Positions 48,364 to 60,610 of a stretch of DNA of 64,000 nucleotides are shown in pieces; the stretch's first letter is position 1; each line of letters opens with the position of its first letter. The notes beneath the pieces were generated by a model. The model ran no database searches, was not told where the DNA came from, and saw nothing but the letters and a program-made list of their open reading frames with translations. The stretch covers positions 4,275,681 to 4,339,680 of the forward strand of contig NC_064040.1 of the NCBI RefSeq assembly GCF_932526225.1. The letters are read 5' to 3'. The translations under genes were made by a program, and so were the position numbers. Origin of the DNA: Nematostella vectensis. Taxonomy: Eukaryota > Cnidaria > Anthozoa > Actiniaria > Edwardsiidae.

Positions 48364-50147
48364 TTACCGCTGAACAGTGCGTCCTGTATGGGGCTTTTTA
48401 AATGAGCATGCACAGAATACAACTGCGTTATGTTTCATGAAGCGCTTACATGCATTAGGTCTTGTCTTTCCAACGTCCGTTGCACCAAGGCAAAATTCCC
48501 CGAACGAATAAAGTCCAAGAACAGGCGCTTCCGAGAACGGTTCTCGGAAAGCCGTAAGCGAATTGACGTAAAACGCGTTGCCTCGGCTGATGAATCGAGA
48601 TGTTATGAGGATACTTAGCTGCTGCTCGTAGCCGTCCGTAGTCGACTCGGAAATCACCGAGTTGATGCGCTCGTAGAAGTTCGAGTCCCGATCGTTATTG
48701 ACAAATTTTGCGCATGCGCGAAAGTTGTCACCGGAAATAAAGAGCGCGGTAACCCGTGCCTTCTTTACCAGGCCATCGATGAATAAACGGTCATGCGCCA
48801 CCGCACCGAGGATGACGACCCTGGGACCGTATGTGCGACGAATGGCTGAGAAAGACAAGAACGAACCATTATTTAAATACTTATCATCATTAAATCACTG
48901 TTTAAGAGGGGGACAGAGAATGTCACAAGCAGTTTTTCAAGATTTTTTGAACGATGAAACGATGACAATGCATTCAATTGGAAGAACTGTAATCTTTAAA
49001 GTAGAGACCTCATATCGGGTAGGCAATAATTGACATTGCGAGCCCGCAAATCACTGACCTGCGGCAACATGTGGTATGTAATCCCTACTGTGTGCAAGCG
49101 CCGTCACTAACGCTAATTTGACAGGCGTTCCTTGCTCTATGCCGAACAGCTCGGCCCAGGTCTGGCCGTGCGCTAGCTTGGTGTGCCTTATATAGACATG
49201 ACGATACGACACGCCTTCCATATAAGGCAAGAACACTAGGCTGTGACCGGAGCGCTTGTGTTCAAGTCCCGGGTTCCCTGTGCTTTCGTCATTCTCCCTC
49301 GACAGGATTCTTTCTGTGGTACAACCTGTGAAAATCAAAATATCTCTATCAATGGCCGTCGTTTTTATTACTTACTTATCCCCATCTTTCCTTGGGAAAC
49401 GGGGCCGCGACATGGTGACGCCATTCTTTGCGGTCTTTCGCAACCTTTGTTGCCCCGCCCAAGGCTAGCGCCATACGTTACTCGTCTCTACGGTTCTTTT
49501 TCATGTTTTCTTTGGCCGCCCGGATTAACGTTTCCCAATTGGCGTCGTTTTTCTTAATGGTCTAAAAGAGTCTGAGGGCATGCGGGAAATCTGTGATAAT
49601 CTCAAGTCAATAAATAGGACTTAAGCGCAAGAACAACAGCAAGCACAGCACAAGTGAGAATCAGCCAAACACGAGCGCAAGTGGAAGAAAATCAAGCAAT
49701 TGCGCTCTCTTGCGATTGTGCTCTCGAGTTCCACTGACGAGAATCTGAAAATAAACAACATTTACCTATCAAACAACAGTCTGGAGGAAGACGTGAGTTG
49801 AACATGCGCAACATCCTTGCGAGATTTCGCTCCTCTGCCCTTTTCACGTGCGGTTCCCGCCTAATAAGCCAGCTCTCTCGGTGACTAAGGTACACGACGG
49901 CTTGCGCGCGGATCGGGAGATTCTCGAAGAACTCATCGGCATCAGCCGCATTCACAACATCATTTTCGAAGTACTTCTTGACGCATCTACTGCGCGCGCT
50001 CAGAATATTGTTCGAAATTTTCTTCCACATGTGGTTGACACGTGACGTGAGGCGAAGGGTCTTTGCGGGTAGTCGACTAAGGATAGATTCTATGATTTCG
50101 GGAAGGAATCCAAGAAACGACTGTTCCGAGGGACGTAGAGTGTTCAT
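48364..50147 (-). CDS. FBXO22: F-box and FIST-domain protein, FBXO22-like (three exons)
   Basis: Exons are 50147-49766, 49325-49059 and 48845-48364, with compatible phases; the product is about 376 residues (human FBXO22 about 400). FBXO22 is a substrate receptor of SCF ubiquitin ligases. The N-terminal F-box is visible at residues 14-53 (FLPEIIESILSRLPAKTLRL, then NHMWKKISNNILS). The middle part carries LVFLPYMEGVSYRHVYIRHT, as in the central region of FBXO22. The C-terminus has FREPFSEAPVLGLYSFGEFC, matching the FIST_C type ending. Similarity is clear in order and layout but not close, so orthology is likely, not proven. The start ATG at 50147 is the only sensible one and gives an F-box at the usual distance. 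It faces the ORF at 50557 head to head and converges with the TTLL15-like gene. Confidence 0.82.
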
Positions 50148-50556
50148 TTTTTAACCGCGTCAGCCAGTCATGATTTAAAAAGAAAATTTCATCGAAGCTA
50201 ATGATGACGTAGCTAAACATTATGAGTTCTTCCAAATTGGCCTGATTAATATCGTTTACTAATATTAGCTTTATACCCATCCTTCAGAAGGAATTGACTC
50301 TATGGTATTATCGTGGACCTGTTTCAGACTCGATGAAATCGCATTCGTTTCTTCTTGATGATAAGCAACTCTATTCAATTGTTTTTATTTTCTTTTTTAG
50401 TGTTTTGTGTCGCGCGCGCTGCGATAAAAACAGTTTTATGTTCACAATCAACTTCTAATATCGTCTAATTATGACGCCCCTAATAACAAACCACCATGAA
50501 TATCACGTGACGGGGCAAAACACAAATACTGCAAGAACATAAATATTATTTACGCT
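50148..50556. promoter_or_regulatory. Shared head-to-head promoter region
   Basis: Only 409 bp separate the start codons of the FBXO22-like gene (minus) and the 672-codon ORF (plus), so a bidirectional promoter is likely. It contains ATCACGTGAC (E-box core CACGTG) near 50502 and a CGCGCGCG-type stretch near 50411. No TATA box is clear. Confidence 0.5.
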
Positions 50557-52575
50557 ATGGATAATTCTCCGAAGCAGGGCGGTAAAGGACTTGCGCGGCT
50601 AACCAGAGAGATGGATATTGCAAGAATCGAGGAGTTTGGTAATGACGAATCGAGTTCTTTGGCAAAGAAAGACCCGGATGAGAAAGGTAGAGCGAATGAT
50701 TCGAAAGAAGCCAAACTTATTCGCTATCTAACAAACGGTAAATTAGCACAGAACGTAGATAAGAAGTTGATTGAGAAAACTGCAAGGAAGTTAGAAAACG
50801 AACTTATACCAACACGTGCTAGTACTTCTATTAACAGCGCTTGCAAGGAAAGGATCATAAAGAATTTGAATGCGAAAGTTCGATCTAAGAAAAACGAGAA
50901 TTCGACGCCATTTCATTTTGAAAAAAATGGTCACAAAAAAAATTCTGATGCTAAGGAAGATGATCTAGAAAATATTCGATTAACCGATGTGCTCGCTCAT
51001 TTTGATATAATCAAAAATGACGGCGCGTCAAAATCTGCGAAGAATAAGTCAGCTAAACAAAATGAACCCAAGCCAAGCGCGCCTAAGGCAAGTAACGAAT
51101 ATTCAGTGATTCAACCAACAAAGCCTAAATTTCTGGTGAAGAATACCCAGGTTCCTGTAAAAGGTACTAAATCAAGCGAAAGTGCTTCTGGCTGCATAAT
51201 CCCCTTGAGTAAGAGCAGTGACGAGTACCTTGTGGCTAGCACTGGTGGGGGTCAAAGGGTCTCAGATGGCGGCAAGAGCGGGGCACGTGGCAAGAGGAAT
51301 GAGAGCACACCGCTAGCAAGTGCGCGAGGCATTAGAGGCAAGGTCTACACCGACGTGGTTGTCAGGCTGCACAGTAACTCGAAGGATAGCTTTGACACGG
51401 GAAGGCGCAAGAAAAAGGGTGTTGTCGCAGAGAGGCGCAAAGGTATGAGGGAAGAGTGTGATACTTGGGATCTTATCAATGTCGGTAAAGGTAGATCAAG
51501 GAAAATGCTGGGCGAGAAAAAAGCGGAAGGTAAACGTGTGGTAAACAAACCTACCATCGCTAAGCAGGAACATAAGGATATGAATCTCGCTGGCAAAGAC
51601 GCTGTTTGTGCCATTGAAACATCTCAAACTGTCGACCAATTTGCTGAGACTGGTGTTTCTGAGTTGACGAATGATTTTGAAAGCCAGTCTGCTCCTTTTC
51701 TGGGAGACTCAGGAAAGACCAAAAATGAGGGGAAGGATCGTAGTCAGATCATTAAATCCGCAACTATACACAGACCAAAGGCTAAACCTGATGTTGATGT
51801 TTCCGATGAAAGAAAAGTAGCCTTTCATCGGCGAACCAAGAGTGATGTTCCTACAGAGCGCAAGAGAGAATTCTTCTCTTGTGAAGACATAATGAGAGAT
51901 TCGGGTGAAAAGAACCAATCAGATGTAAGCACGTGTCTTGGGAAGGGAATCCCCACAGATTGTACATACATTGCGACGCGAGTTCCCGACTCCTTCCTTC
52001 TCAAGGCAGTGAATGGAGAATTGTTTGACTCAGAAGGAAGATGCTTTGATAAGGTCGCGGCCTTTCGCCCCAGATCAACCAACGGTACCCAGCCAACAGT
52101 CTTAATCAACTGCAGCGAGTCAAACCAAACGCTGCCAGCCCCTGTTGGACAACTGAACGCATTGCAAGAAATGCAAAAGACGCTTAGCACCGCAGAGGCA
52201 TTGAAGCAAGTTCACGATACTATCTTACAGACCAAAGCCATGCTTTTGACCATCTACCGGGATCTGGGCTCGAGCGCAGACGTGGCGAGGTACAGAGAAA
52301 AGAGGAAGCGAGACATGGAGGAGCAGGTGAATGCGAGGTTGAATGGTGCCGCGGTGTACGGTTCGGATGTCGACCTGGATTTCGCGGACGCTGACCTGTT
52401 ACGAATGGAGTGCGAGGTTCTTGGGAAGCAAGAGATGAAGAGATGTGATGTCCGCACTTTACCACAAACAGAGGGGCTACTACCGGTATCCTGCCTGGAG
52501 AAAAACAGGTTAGAAAAGAGAACGGCAAATTCAGGATATTTTGGGGATGTGGGGCTGGTGTATAGGAACATATGA
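50557..52575 (+). CDS. Unknown 672-residue lysine/serine-rich protein, single exon
   Basis: A single open frame of 672 codons runs from ATG 50557 to TGA, uninterrupted by introns. Codon and residue use look protein-like, unlike the repeat frames. I do not recognise a family. Most of it is hydrophilic, rich in Lys, Ser, Asp/Glu and Asn, and probably disordered, with many basic clusters that could act in nuclear targeting. Near the C-terminus (about residues 530-595) an amphipathic helical stretch (LQEMQKTLSTAEALKQVHDT, ILQTKAMLLTIYRDLG) is followed by a charged KRKRDMEEQ segment, a likely coiled coil or interaction helix; this is the most structured part. A poly(A) signal lies 95 bp after the stop. 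It shares a promoter region with the FBXO22-like gene. The function is unknown. Confidence 0.65.
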   Translation: MDNSPKQGGKGLARLTREMDIARIEEFGNDESSSLAKKDPDEKGRANDSKEAKLIRYLTNGKLAQNVDKKLIEKTARKLENELIPTRASTSINSACKERIIKNLNAKVRSKKNENSTPFHFEKNGHKKNSDAKEDDLENIRLTDVLAHFDIIKNDGASKSAKNKSAKQNEPKPSAPKASNEYSVIQPTKPKFLVKNTQVPVKGTKSSESASGCIIPLSKSSDEYLVASTGGGQRVSDGGKSGARGKRNESTPLASARGIRGKVYTDVVVRLHSNSKDSFDTGRRKKKGVVAERRKGMREECDTWDLINVGKGRSRKMLGEKKAEGKRVVNKPTIAKQEHKDMNLAGKDAVCAIETSQTVDQFAETGVSELTNDFESQSAPFLGDSGKTKNEGKDRSQIIKSATIHRPKAKPDVDVSDERKVAFHRRTKSDVPTERKREFFSCEDIMRDSGEKNQSDVSTCLGKGIPTDCTYIATRVPDSFLLKAVNGELFDSEGRCFDKVAAFRPRSTNGTQPTVLINCSESNQTLPAPVGQLNALQEMQKTLSTAEALKQVHDTILQTKAMLLTIYRDLGSSADVARYREKRKRDMEEQVNARLNGAAVYGSDVDLDFADADLLRMECEVLGKQEMKRCDVRTLPQTEGLLPVSCLEKNRLEKRTANSGYFGDVGLVYRNI

Positions 52576-52669
52576 CAGGATCTTCGAGAGTCTTTTCCGT
52601 CATATATGTCCTTCTGGGACGTGTTATTTCTGTAGATTGCATTGATCTTAAGCATGGCCGGAATTATCG

Positions 52670-52675
52670 AATAAA
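52670..52675 (+). terminator. Polyadenylation signal after the 672-codon ORF
   Basis: AATAAA lies 95 bp after the stop codon at 52575 and is the first such hexamer downstream, supporting that the ORF is a complete single-exon gene ending here. Confidence 0.55.
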
Positions 52676-53039
52676 AATTTGGGTCATGAAAATTATTTAT
52701 AGGTGGTATAGGTTTGATAGGGTGTGGCTAGATGAACACAAAAACATTATGGCCTATATAAATATAAGACCATTCAAAAAGACGTGGTATGAATTTTTTT
52801 CTCTCAAATTTTCCAATATTGTACTGCTGGATCACGTAAACCTTCTTTACTACGTTATCTTCACTAATTCATCATTCCTCACTGATGCGTCATTTTATTT
52901 TTTTACTATTTCCAGGGGCAAAAAGGGAAAAGAGAAATCCATTCTACAGCTCAGTGAGCACTGGAGCAGAAACAAAAGGTGAGTTTTCTTGTCTTACACT
53001 TCTGTGGGCAGACGGACCGAACGACTTCTAAAAATGCAT

Positions 53040-53540
53040 GTTTTTTGACATAACGTGAATTCTGATTTGAGCGCCTAACTTCCAATAAGCGTCCTGCTTC
53101 AAATTAGCGCCTCACAAGGCCGTAAATATTAAATAAGCGCCCCCATCCACAACCATAAAGTTAAGAATGACCAAATGCAAGGCTTTTTGCAAACAATTAA
53201 TACTGTTTTTTTTTTATTATCGAACGACGAAAGACGGGTACGGGACAATTTGGTGGAGTTGTTCTATGTAATTTCTTACTGGTCGATGCTTGATTTTTTT
53301 TAAATAAAAAAATGACAGTTTTATTTATCTGGTCTGAATTTTGAAATAAGCGCCTCACTTCGAATTTCCGCTTCCCCTTGCATCTAAATCCTTGCATCTT
53401 AACAATAGAATGGATAAGCGCCCAGGAAACCGGTAGGCTCGATTTCCAGCTCGTTTGTGTGAGCCCGCGATCAGGCCCCAGGGCGCCAAGCAACGCGGGC
53501 TCACACGTCGGCTGAAAACCGAGCATTTACGGTACACAAT
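53040..53540. mobile_element. Non-autonomous dispersed element with AATAAGCGCC motifs
   Basis: Units AATAAGCGCC and AAATTAGCGCCTCAC recur between 53070 and 53430. Near the right end, TGTGTGAGCCCGCG and CGCGGGCTCACACG form an inverted repeat (about 53455-53505). The element seems to end with CGAGCATTTACGGTA near 53535. Related motifs occur at 44735-44845. No coding content. Confidence 0.55.
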
Positions 53541-53959
53541 AACAATAAACATAATTTGTTTGGTCTCACTAGAAACCCAAGGATCAACTGGGATAAAGGT
53601 AACGAGTAATGAAGAAGAGCAAAGATAAGGTTTTTGGGCATACGAGACGTAGGAATGTATTTCATGATTACTATACATCAACTTTTTACTGAACTCTGTG
53701 GTTACTGCTCAAAACGAGAATAGGATGAAAACAAAAATGACTTGATAAAAGATCTAATTTTCCTGGTTTCCATGAAATTGTAAACCTCCTCATTGTAATT
53801 TTTATATAGATTAAAAAGAGAAATTTTTTTTTTTAGAGAAATAATCTTTATGACAACTGTATTCATATTTCTATCAATAAAACACATGTACGGGAGAAGT
53901 GTAGCGTTTTCCAGAGTTTCCCATTATGCAATTACCATTATCCACTTCCAATTGCTGCG

Positions 53960-54155
53960 CCGCTATCTGGCGGAATGATTGACGTGTTTTTTGATTGGTC
54001 AGCATCTGGCGAAATGATTGACGTGCTTTTTGATTGGTCAGCATCTGGGGGAATGATTGTGCTTTTTGATTGGTCAGCATCTGGCGGAATGATTGTGCTT
54101 TTTGATTGGTCAACATCTGGCGGAATGATTGTGCTTTTTGATTGGTCAGCACCTT
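53960..54155 (+). repeat. Five-unit tandem repeat with inverted CCAAT boxes
   Basis: Units of 38-44 bp contain TTTTTGATTGGTCAGC, ATCTGGCGGAATGATTG and small variants, five times. Each carries ATTGGTC, the complement of GACCAAT, the NF-Y type CCAAT box. A further GGCCAATGAGAACG follows at about 54195 on the other strand. The open frames through the unit are artefacts. Confidence 0.8.
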
Positions 54156-54477
54156 TGAAGAGAGGTGGCGTCATTAAACCATTTCTGTTCTCTGGCCAAT
54201 GAGAACGCTTCAAAGATTTTGAATGACGGATGCCAGAATCATCGACGAGAATTCGCAAAATATAGAAAAATGCAGGAAGCACCAGGCTTGTTTTTACTGA
54301 GTAACAAAAAAAATTATCATCTTCACATATCATACATAAAACCAAAGCCTCGTATTTACATTTCTTTTTATACTTGTTTTGCCAGACCCCTCCTTCCTTG
54401 GTACGCACTGCTACAATTGATTTCTCTGCCTTCTTTTCTTATTCAAATTACCTTTTTTCCCTTTTCAAATTAAAAAC

Positions 54478-57400
54478 ATGCTTTCGATGAATGCCGATCT
54501 CCGTTTCTTCTGCAAAACACCAATAAGTTCCGAAAGGTCAATACTTGTAATGGTATCGCGGCCCGCTTTTCGATTACTGTGTTGACGAACATCTTCAACG
54601 TTTGTATAAAGAAGTTATGTGTCGGCGCTTCCTAAAGCCGAGTAATTGCAAATTTTTAAGATTTGTCTCTTACTTAAGGTGGCCCGCGTCAATTCAAAAG
54701 GACTGCTTTCCAAAAAATCATGCATTTTCAAATCGCTCCCATACAATCATTATTTACGCGATTTATCTAATTCTTGCAAGTTCTTATGGATGTAAAATCC
54801 TAGACTCGGAGTACTTAACCTACATCCGGGATTTTGGGTGCCACGGTCACACAGCGACCTTCCCTAGAGGGTCACCAACCTGTGAATTCCAGCTCGAAAT
54901 CCAAAACAAAAGAAGTTCGGAGATAGCTCTGCAGCTTCTGGGAGATTAGAAGAGTAACCGATACAGCAAAATTGTCGTATTGCGTCGTTACGCGCATAGA
55001 TATTCACATCTAATCTGGTGCAAGGGCTTTTCCATATCCTAACCTTGATCATATTCAAGAGGTAAGTGTCTGAACACAGTCCACCAAAAGCTAAGAGCGA
55101 TCAAAATGGATGCATTTGAATTATAATCATGGCGGAAAAGTCTCTCAAAACTCGAAAACACGGTCTCCAAATGTTAATACTTACATTTTTTTATAAATGA
55201 ACATATCAATTCTTACATTTAGATGGGAGTATTCTTTCTGAAAACGATTTGATTGGCAGTATGTTAATCATTCTTCAAGACGTCTATCTCGAGATTTTCA
55301 GATTGTTATAGACGATCCAGAGCAATATCGGCCCAACGAAATATCTCTATATTTCACAGGCGTGATCCTTGAAACCCGATTTATTTATTACAGCATATTT
55401 TAGAGGAGTCTCATATTTTGTTTTTGCACTATATAGTCGCTTTTTTCCAAACTTCGACCTTTAACCTCAATTATTTCGGAGAAGCATGCGTTGGTAGAGG
55501 ACGGACGCCTGCTCCTTGGCTCCGCGGTTTTTCGATAATATATTATGGAAAACTCGGACGGCAGCAGTAGAAGACTAAGGTCTGCATAACGGATTCCACA
55601 GCTTCGATATCCTCTCCTGACCAGAAAAAAAAACTTGGGAGCCGTACGAGACAAACAACTCGATGAAGTCCGCGAGGAGGCAACGGTCATGGCGGGGACA
55701 TGGCTTCCAAGATAGACGAAATACTAAGAAAAGTATCCCTCAACAATTCTAAGCTGGAAAAGATCCAGGATTCTGTCTCTGGTATTGAGCGGAGTGCATA
55801 GACTGGTAAGAAAAAGGGGGGACCTCGTACGGCCGATACTAGCGCGCTTCCTACTTCCTACAAAGATGTTGAAGAAATCATGTCCTTAGGAAAAAATCTG
55901 AGCGGGTGTGACTACCAAATGTATGTAGACCTCCTGAGCGATATCATCAAGAGGCGGCGGATACTGATGCCTGTATACAAGATACCAAGAAGGCGGAAGC
56001 TTACGGCATTGTTCAGCAAAGCCATGCCAGACAAGCTTTTTGTTAAAGGAAAACTGTGGTCGCTGGACCAAAAGTTGTGCAAATAAGCCTATGCTATTAG
56101 GATAATAATATGTTTTTTTCCTTTGGCCGCTGCCATGTATTGACTACTAGTTTTTCTTTTATTCCAATACTATTTAAATCATAGTTGTAATGCGGAGCCA
56201 TAGAAGCAAACTAATGACCGTTATGCAAGTTACTTTTCCCTGCATATCGGTTGATAGGCAAAGAGGTGTACAGTTAATTTTTCTTTTCGTATTACTTTTT
56301 TGTTAACATGTTGTTTTGTTATATAACGCTTTACAAGCCTTCAGTGCGGTGCAAAATTTGCAAGTCAATTTTAAACAGTTTTCGGCGGTGACTTATATTA
56401 TAGCCTTTTGTCTTTAAATGTCAGGGGACTGCGCGACTACAAGAAACGGAAAAAAAGTATTAAATTGGATCAGTAAACACAAAGGCCTGACTGAATGGGA
56501 TTACTTTTATACACAGTCGCACAGTTCTCCAGGTTGTAAAAACTCGTGGAGAAATAGCTTTCGCCGAGACTTTTATATGTCCCACGGGACTAATGACAGC
56601 AGGGGTGTAGCAATAATAATAGAAAATAATTTAGACTGTAAAGTGACCAAGACTTGCATTGATGTTAATGGGCGTTACGTTATCCTTTGTTGTACTATTC
56701 AAGGCAAGGAGTTTTTATTTGGTAATGTTTACGCCCCAAACGATGAAAAAGGTCAAATCTGTTTTTTTCTAAGAGATCAACTGTAAAATACTATCCCTTT
56801 CTGAGTCAAACGAAGTTCCAATAATTTTGGCGGGATATTTTAACCTGTTTTTCAGTAAAGATCTGGAGGCATACGCTGGGAGCCCTGTGGTTAAGACGCG
56901 TTCTGTTGAAGAAGTAGAGACGATGTGTGATATATAGAGGGTTCGAAACCCAGATAGTAAGAAGTATACGTGGTCAGGCAGGGCACAAGGCGAATCATCA
57001 AAAAAGGGAAACATTATTCGGAAGACTATATTACTTCTTGATATCGGATTGTCTCCAACCAATGGTTGATAAAGCTGACATTATTCCAGCTCGTCCCGCT
57101 CCTGGCCACTCAGCTATATCTTTAGCTATAACCTCGCTACCAAGTGCCAAGTGCCGTCTTTTTGGAAATTTAAAAAATCCCTTATCAATGATAAAAACTA
57201 TATTTCCAGTCTTAATGACAATATTAATGAATTGAAACAAACATACCAGAATTTTAAACCACAGCTGAAATGGTAACTATTTAAAAATGAAATTCGAAAA
57301 TTCACGATAAAATTTTCAAAAGCAAAACAAGTGAGGACGAGCTATAGTGAGCCAGAAAATTAGAAATAGAAAATGTAACAAATTAGTAGGAAGATGCAGC

Positions 57401-57930
57401 CTTGTTAATAAAGTCTAGAACAAAGTTATGTATACCACTGTGTTCTATAACAATAAAAACCATTTAAAAAAAACCCCCTCAATTATTCCGCAGTCGGTTT
57501 GGATTTAACCTAGCATTGCAATTAATTCCGAATCTAGGATGTTACTTCCATAAGAATTTGTAAGAGTTAGAGAAATCGCGTAAATAATGATTATATGAGA
57601 GCGATTTGAAAATGCATGATTTTTTGGAAAGCAGTCCTTTTGAATTGACGCGGGTCACCTTAAAGTTTTGAGAGAAATCTTAGCAATTTGCAATTACTCG
57701 GCTTTAGGAAGCGCCGACACATAACTTCTTTATGCAAACGTTGAAGATGTTCGTCAACACAGTAATCGAAAAGCGGGCCGCGAAAGCCTGTAAAAGCAGT
57801 CTTGAAACAACATTCTATTGCCGACCATGAAAATGTAAAGTCTCGGTACCATTACAAGTATTGACCTTTCGGAACTTATCGGTGAATTGCAGAAGAAACG
57901 GAGATCGGCATTCATCTAAAGCATGTTTTT
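54478..57930. mobile_element. Element with long (~310-340 bp) terminal inverted repeats
   Basis: The left arm (about 54478-54815) and right arm (about 57520-57930) are complementary with roughly 90% agreement by eye. Matching landmarks include AAAAACATGCTTT, ATGAATGCCGATCTCCGTTT, GTTCCGAAAGGTCAATACTT, GCGGCCCGCTTTTCGATTAC, AAGCCGAGTAATTGCAA and AAAAATCATGCATTTTCAAA, in order on the left and inverted on the right. The right arm has an extra block of about 70 bp between the GGTCAATACTTGTAATGGTA-like and GCGGCCCGC landmarks. About 2.7 kb lies between the arms and includes LINE fragments. I see no DNA transposase. It may be a foldback-type element or two opposed copies of one element flanking a LINE. 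Confidence 0.75.
55690..57260 (+). mobile_element. Decayed non-LTR retrotransposon (L1-type LINE) fragments
   Basis: Within the inverted-repeat element, 55690-56085 resembles a LINE ORF1 tail (a frame with IIKRRRILMPVYKIPRRRKL and DKLFVKGKLWSL is typical of L1-like ORF1 ends). Positions 56415-56930 resemble the apurinic endonuclease start of ORF2 (NDSRGVAIIIENNLDC, LFGNVYAPND, then IILAGYFNL encoded near 56820 in another frame). Stops and frameshifts break it repeatedly, and reverse transcriptase motifs are absent. It is a dead 5' fragment. Confidence 0.65.
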
Positions 57931-57935
57931 AATTT

Positions 57936-60610
57936 GGGCCAGCAATTTTGCAAAACCCTGGGCTAAAAATTTTTGCCCCCCCCTCAAATCCAAGCCCAAA
58001 AATCGTGTCCCCCCCTCTAGACCGGGCGCCCAAAAATTTGCACCCCCCCCCCCCCCCCCCAGCAGCTGTTTCACATCCTTCGCAAAAACCCAAAGCTATC
58101 TCACATGAAATTACTTTTTAATTCATCTCAAAGAAGAATTGCAGTGATGTTTTTATTAGCTGTGTGCTGCGTAGTTGGTATAAGACAAAAAGCAAGTTGA
58201 TACTAGTTATCCTAAAACCTGGGGAAAAAGGTAGGTAATGAGTTATGAAAGGTCTTTTTCTTTATGCGTCTACTTTGAGATTAGTCAGAGGGGCCTGGGC
58301 ATAGGCTTACCGAAATCTAATCTCGTGAAACTGTGAATGAGAGTACGAGCAGACTTATATCGCAGATATTTATTTGATGTTTTCTCACGTAGTGAGAATG
58401 TAAACAATAAGAACGATACCATGCCCGCTGGACATAGGCATTTAGGGCGCATAAATACAGTTCAGCCTCAGTTTGGGGCAAATTTCATGTTCACATCAGA
58501 GAAGAGTTCCTTGGATCTTAGAATAAAACAAATGCAAAAATTTGTCAATTCTTTGTGATTTCCCTGGTAGTAGCGAACCAAGAATTGCACAGTATTTATG
58601 AGTCCATACTAGTGAGTATGTCCAGCACGCGCACAGCGAAACAGAACTATAAAAACGAGCTCACGGTGAGGGCTCCATCAACAGCTATCAATACCTTGGC
58701 ATTTGCTGAAACCATTCACGGCTACCGAGGCAAAGGTCACGGCGCACAAATGGAGTGCAAGTCTTTCAGCCGCCAAGCGTACATAGCAAAAGTTTAGTAC
58801 AGGCGCGGTTTTGTTTTTCATTGGTAACGGCAAGTTCCCTTGCTTAGCCTGCCTTCTTAATTAGACTACACAAAAGGAGAAACGACATTTCGAATTCTTA
58901 TCCGTTCCTCATCTTTATTGATGGGCTAATCACAGTAATCAAAGCGATCAAATCCACTTATAGCGTGTCATTTAAGCAATTACTTCAAGGGTTATTGGAG
59001 ATAAATTGGCGCAAAAATACATACAAACTATTATCTTCTTTGCATTTTATGTGTCTATACCAGCCCAGACGAACCTAATTATACCACATTTTAATATGTA
59101 GGCGTATCTTTATTGTTAAGGTCTTATCGTGTATCTAACGACTGGATAATCCCTGTGATATTTGCGAGGGCGGCTGCTTTAGACAATTCATAGCTTGTGC
59201 ACACATCTCAAACAAACAACCATGCGTAGTTCACAGACGTAAAATAATGTCTGTAAATGCATTCTTACTTCTTAGACCAACAAACTCTTGGGATCTTAGG
59301 TAATCATTCCTATGTTGTAGGATTGATTTAGGTGCTAGGTGGAGTTTTGTTTGACAGCTTTTCTGTCGAGTTCCCATTCAAGACTTTATGATAACACAAG
59401 TCAACTCAATCGTGTACAAGAGAGTCTCACGGGTCGCTTATAGTTGGATATCGGGTAAGTAACGAGACTCTAAACTTTGCTTAGCTACATATCCATCTAA
59501 CCACACGATTTGCCTCATTTTTATCTCATCAAAGTGTCCTCACCGACAAACGTAGTATTCCAACTAAAGAGTAACACAATTTCTAACAAGCATTTAGGCA
59601 TGCACATCGTTTAATCTATTCGATATAATCAGAGAGGAAAAAACGGCCTAAGTTGAGGTTTGCCAACTGAAAAAGGCTGCAGGTTTTCTAGCAGATAGTG
59701 TTTGCTGATAAAAGGTAACACAGAGCTGTGACTTTTGAAATTAAGGCGCTAGATAAACGCAATCGTAGCTGATTTTGACCGATAAAGCAACGCTTTCTCA
59801 CGAATTTTCCACACAAACGAGCAACTGTTTTTCTTTAGATAGACCCGTCGCAGCTAAAATTCCTCAAGTATCTGATACAGAGACATAGTCAAAGCCATGT
59901 GATTATGCTTATTTAGGCTGCAAAACAAAACAGCCGCCAGGTAATTTGTAGCCTGTGTAGCAAGCGCAAACGGAATAGGAAACGCTGGGGAGGAACGATA
60001 GAGAGCGCGGGGCTAAAATAAAAAAGGCCGTGAAAGGAAAGGAGCTCTGCTATCTGTCTCTCTCCTGTTCGCCTTGTCTTCCTCGCGCACGCTCCAACTC
60101 TCCCCAGTCTTCCTCCCCAGCCCCTTGCGCCTGTTACGCGCAGGCGAAAGAACTTGGCGAATCTCATTCGCAGCCGTGAGTTGGCCCCGCTATAAAGCGT
60201 GTTCCATAGTTGTGGGATAGCCCGCACAGCGTTCAAAAATCGCCAACTTCAAATTACTGTGTCACGTAAAAAAAGGAAGTCATCTGTGACTATTCTTTTG
60301 AAAATACATTTCGTGCTTTTTTTAACTTAGCCCTTCACGTAGACCTCTTAGCGGTTTCTTTAGTAATCTCCGGATTTAGTACAATCTAACAATCGCAGTT
60401 CCGGAAAATAGACTTCAGCTCTGGTTTTCTTTCAAATCTGAGACGCAACATCATATGATTGACGGGAACACCAGTATGTCTTGAAGGAAAATAGAGTTTG
60501 CTAGATATACGACCTCTGAACCCTCCCTCTTTATACGCATCATAGGAGCTCATCAAATGGCAATAAAGCAGCGAAGAAAGATTGACTTTGGGCCGCCGAG
60601 CTCTTAAGGA
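57936..60610. other. Non-genic stretch
   Basis: A poly-C-rich degenerate repeat (CCCAAAAATTTGCACCCCCC and relatives) covers about 57945-58065. Open frames at 58337-58797 and 59913-60236 show no recognisable family or splice context. A pyrimidine/GC-rich segment at 60050-60150 and TTTATACGC near 60529 may belong to the promoter of the secreted-protein gene starting at 60611. Confidence 0.45.

Noticed and set aside
56930-56960. Possible tRNA B-box (GGTTCGAAACC)
   Set aside because: No matching A-box or cloverleaf is seen around it, and it lies within LINE-derived sequence.
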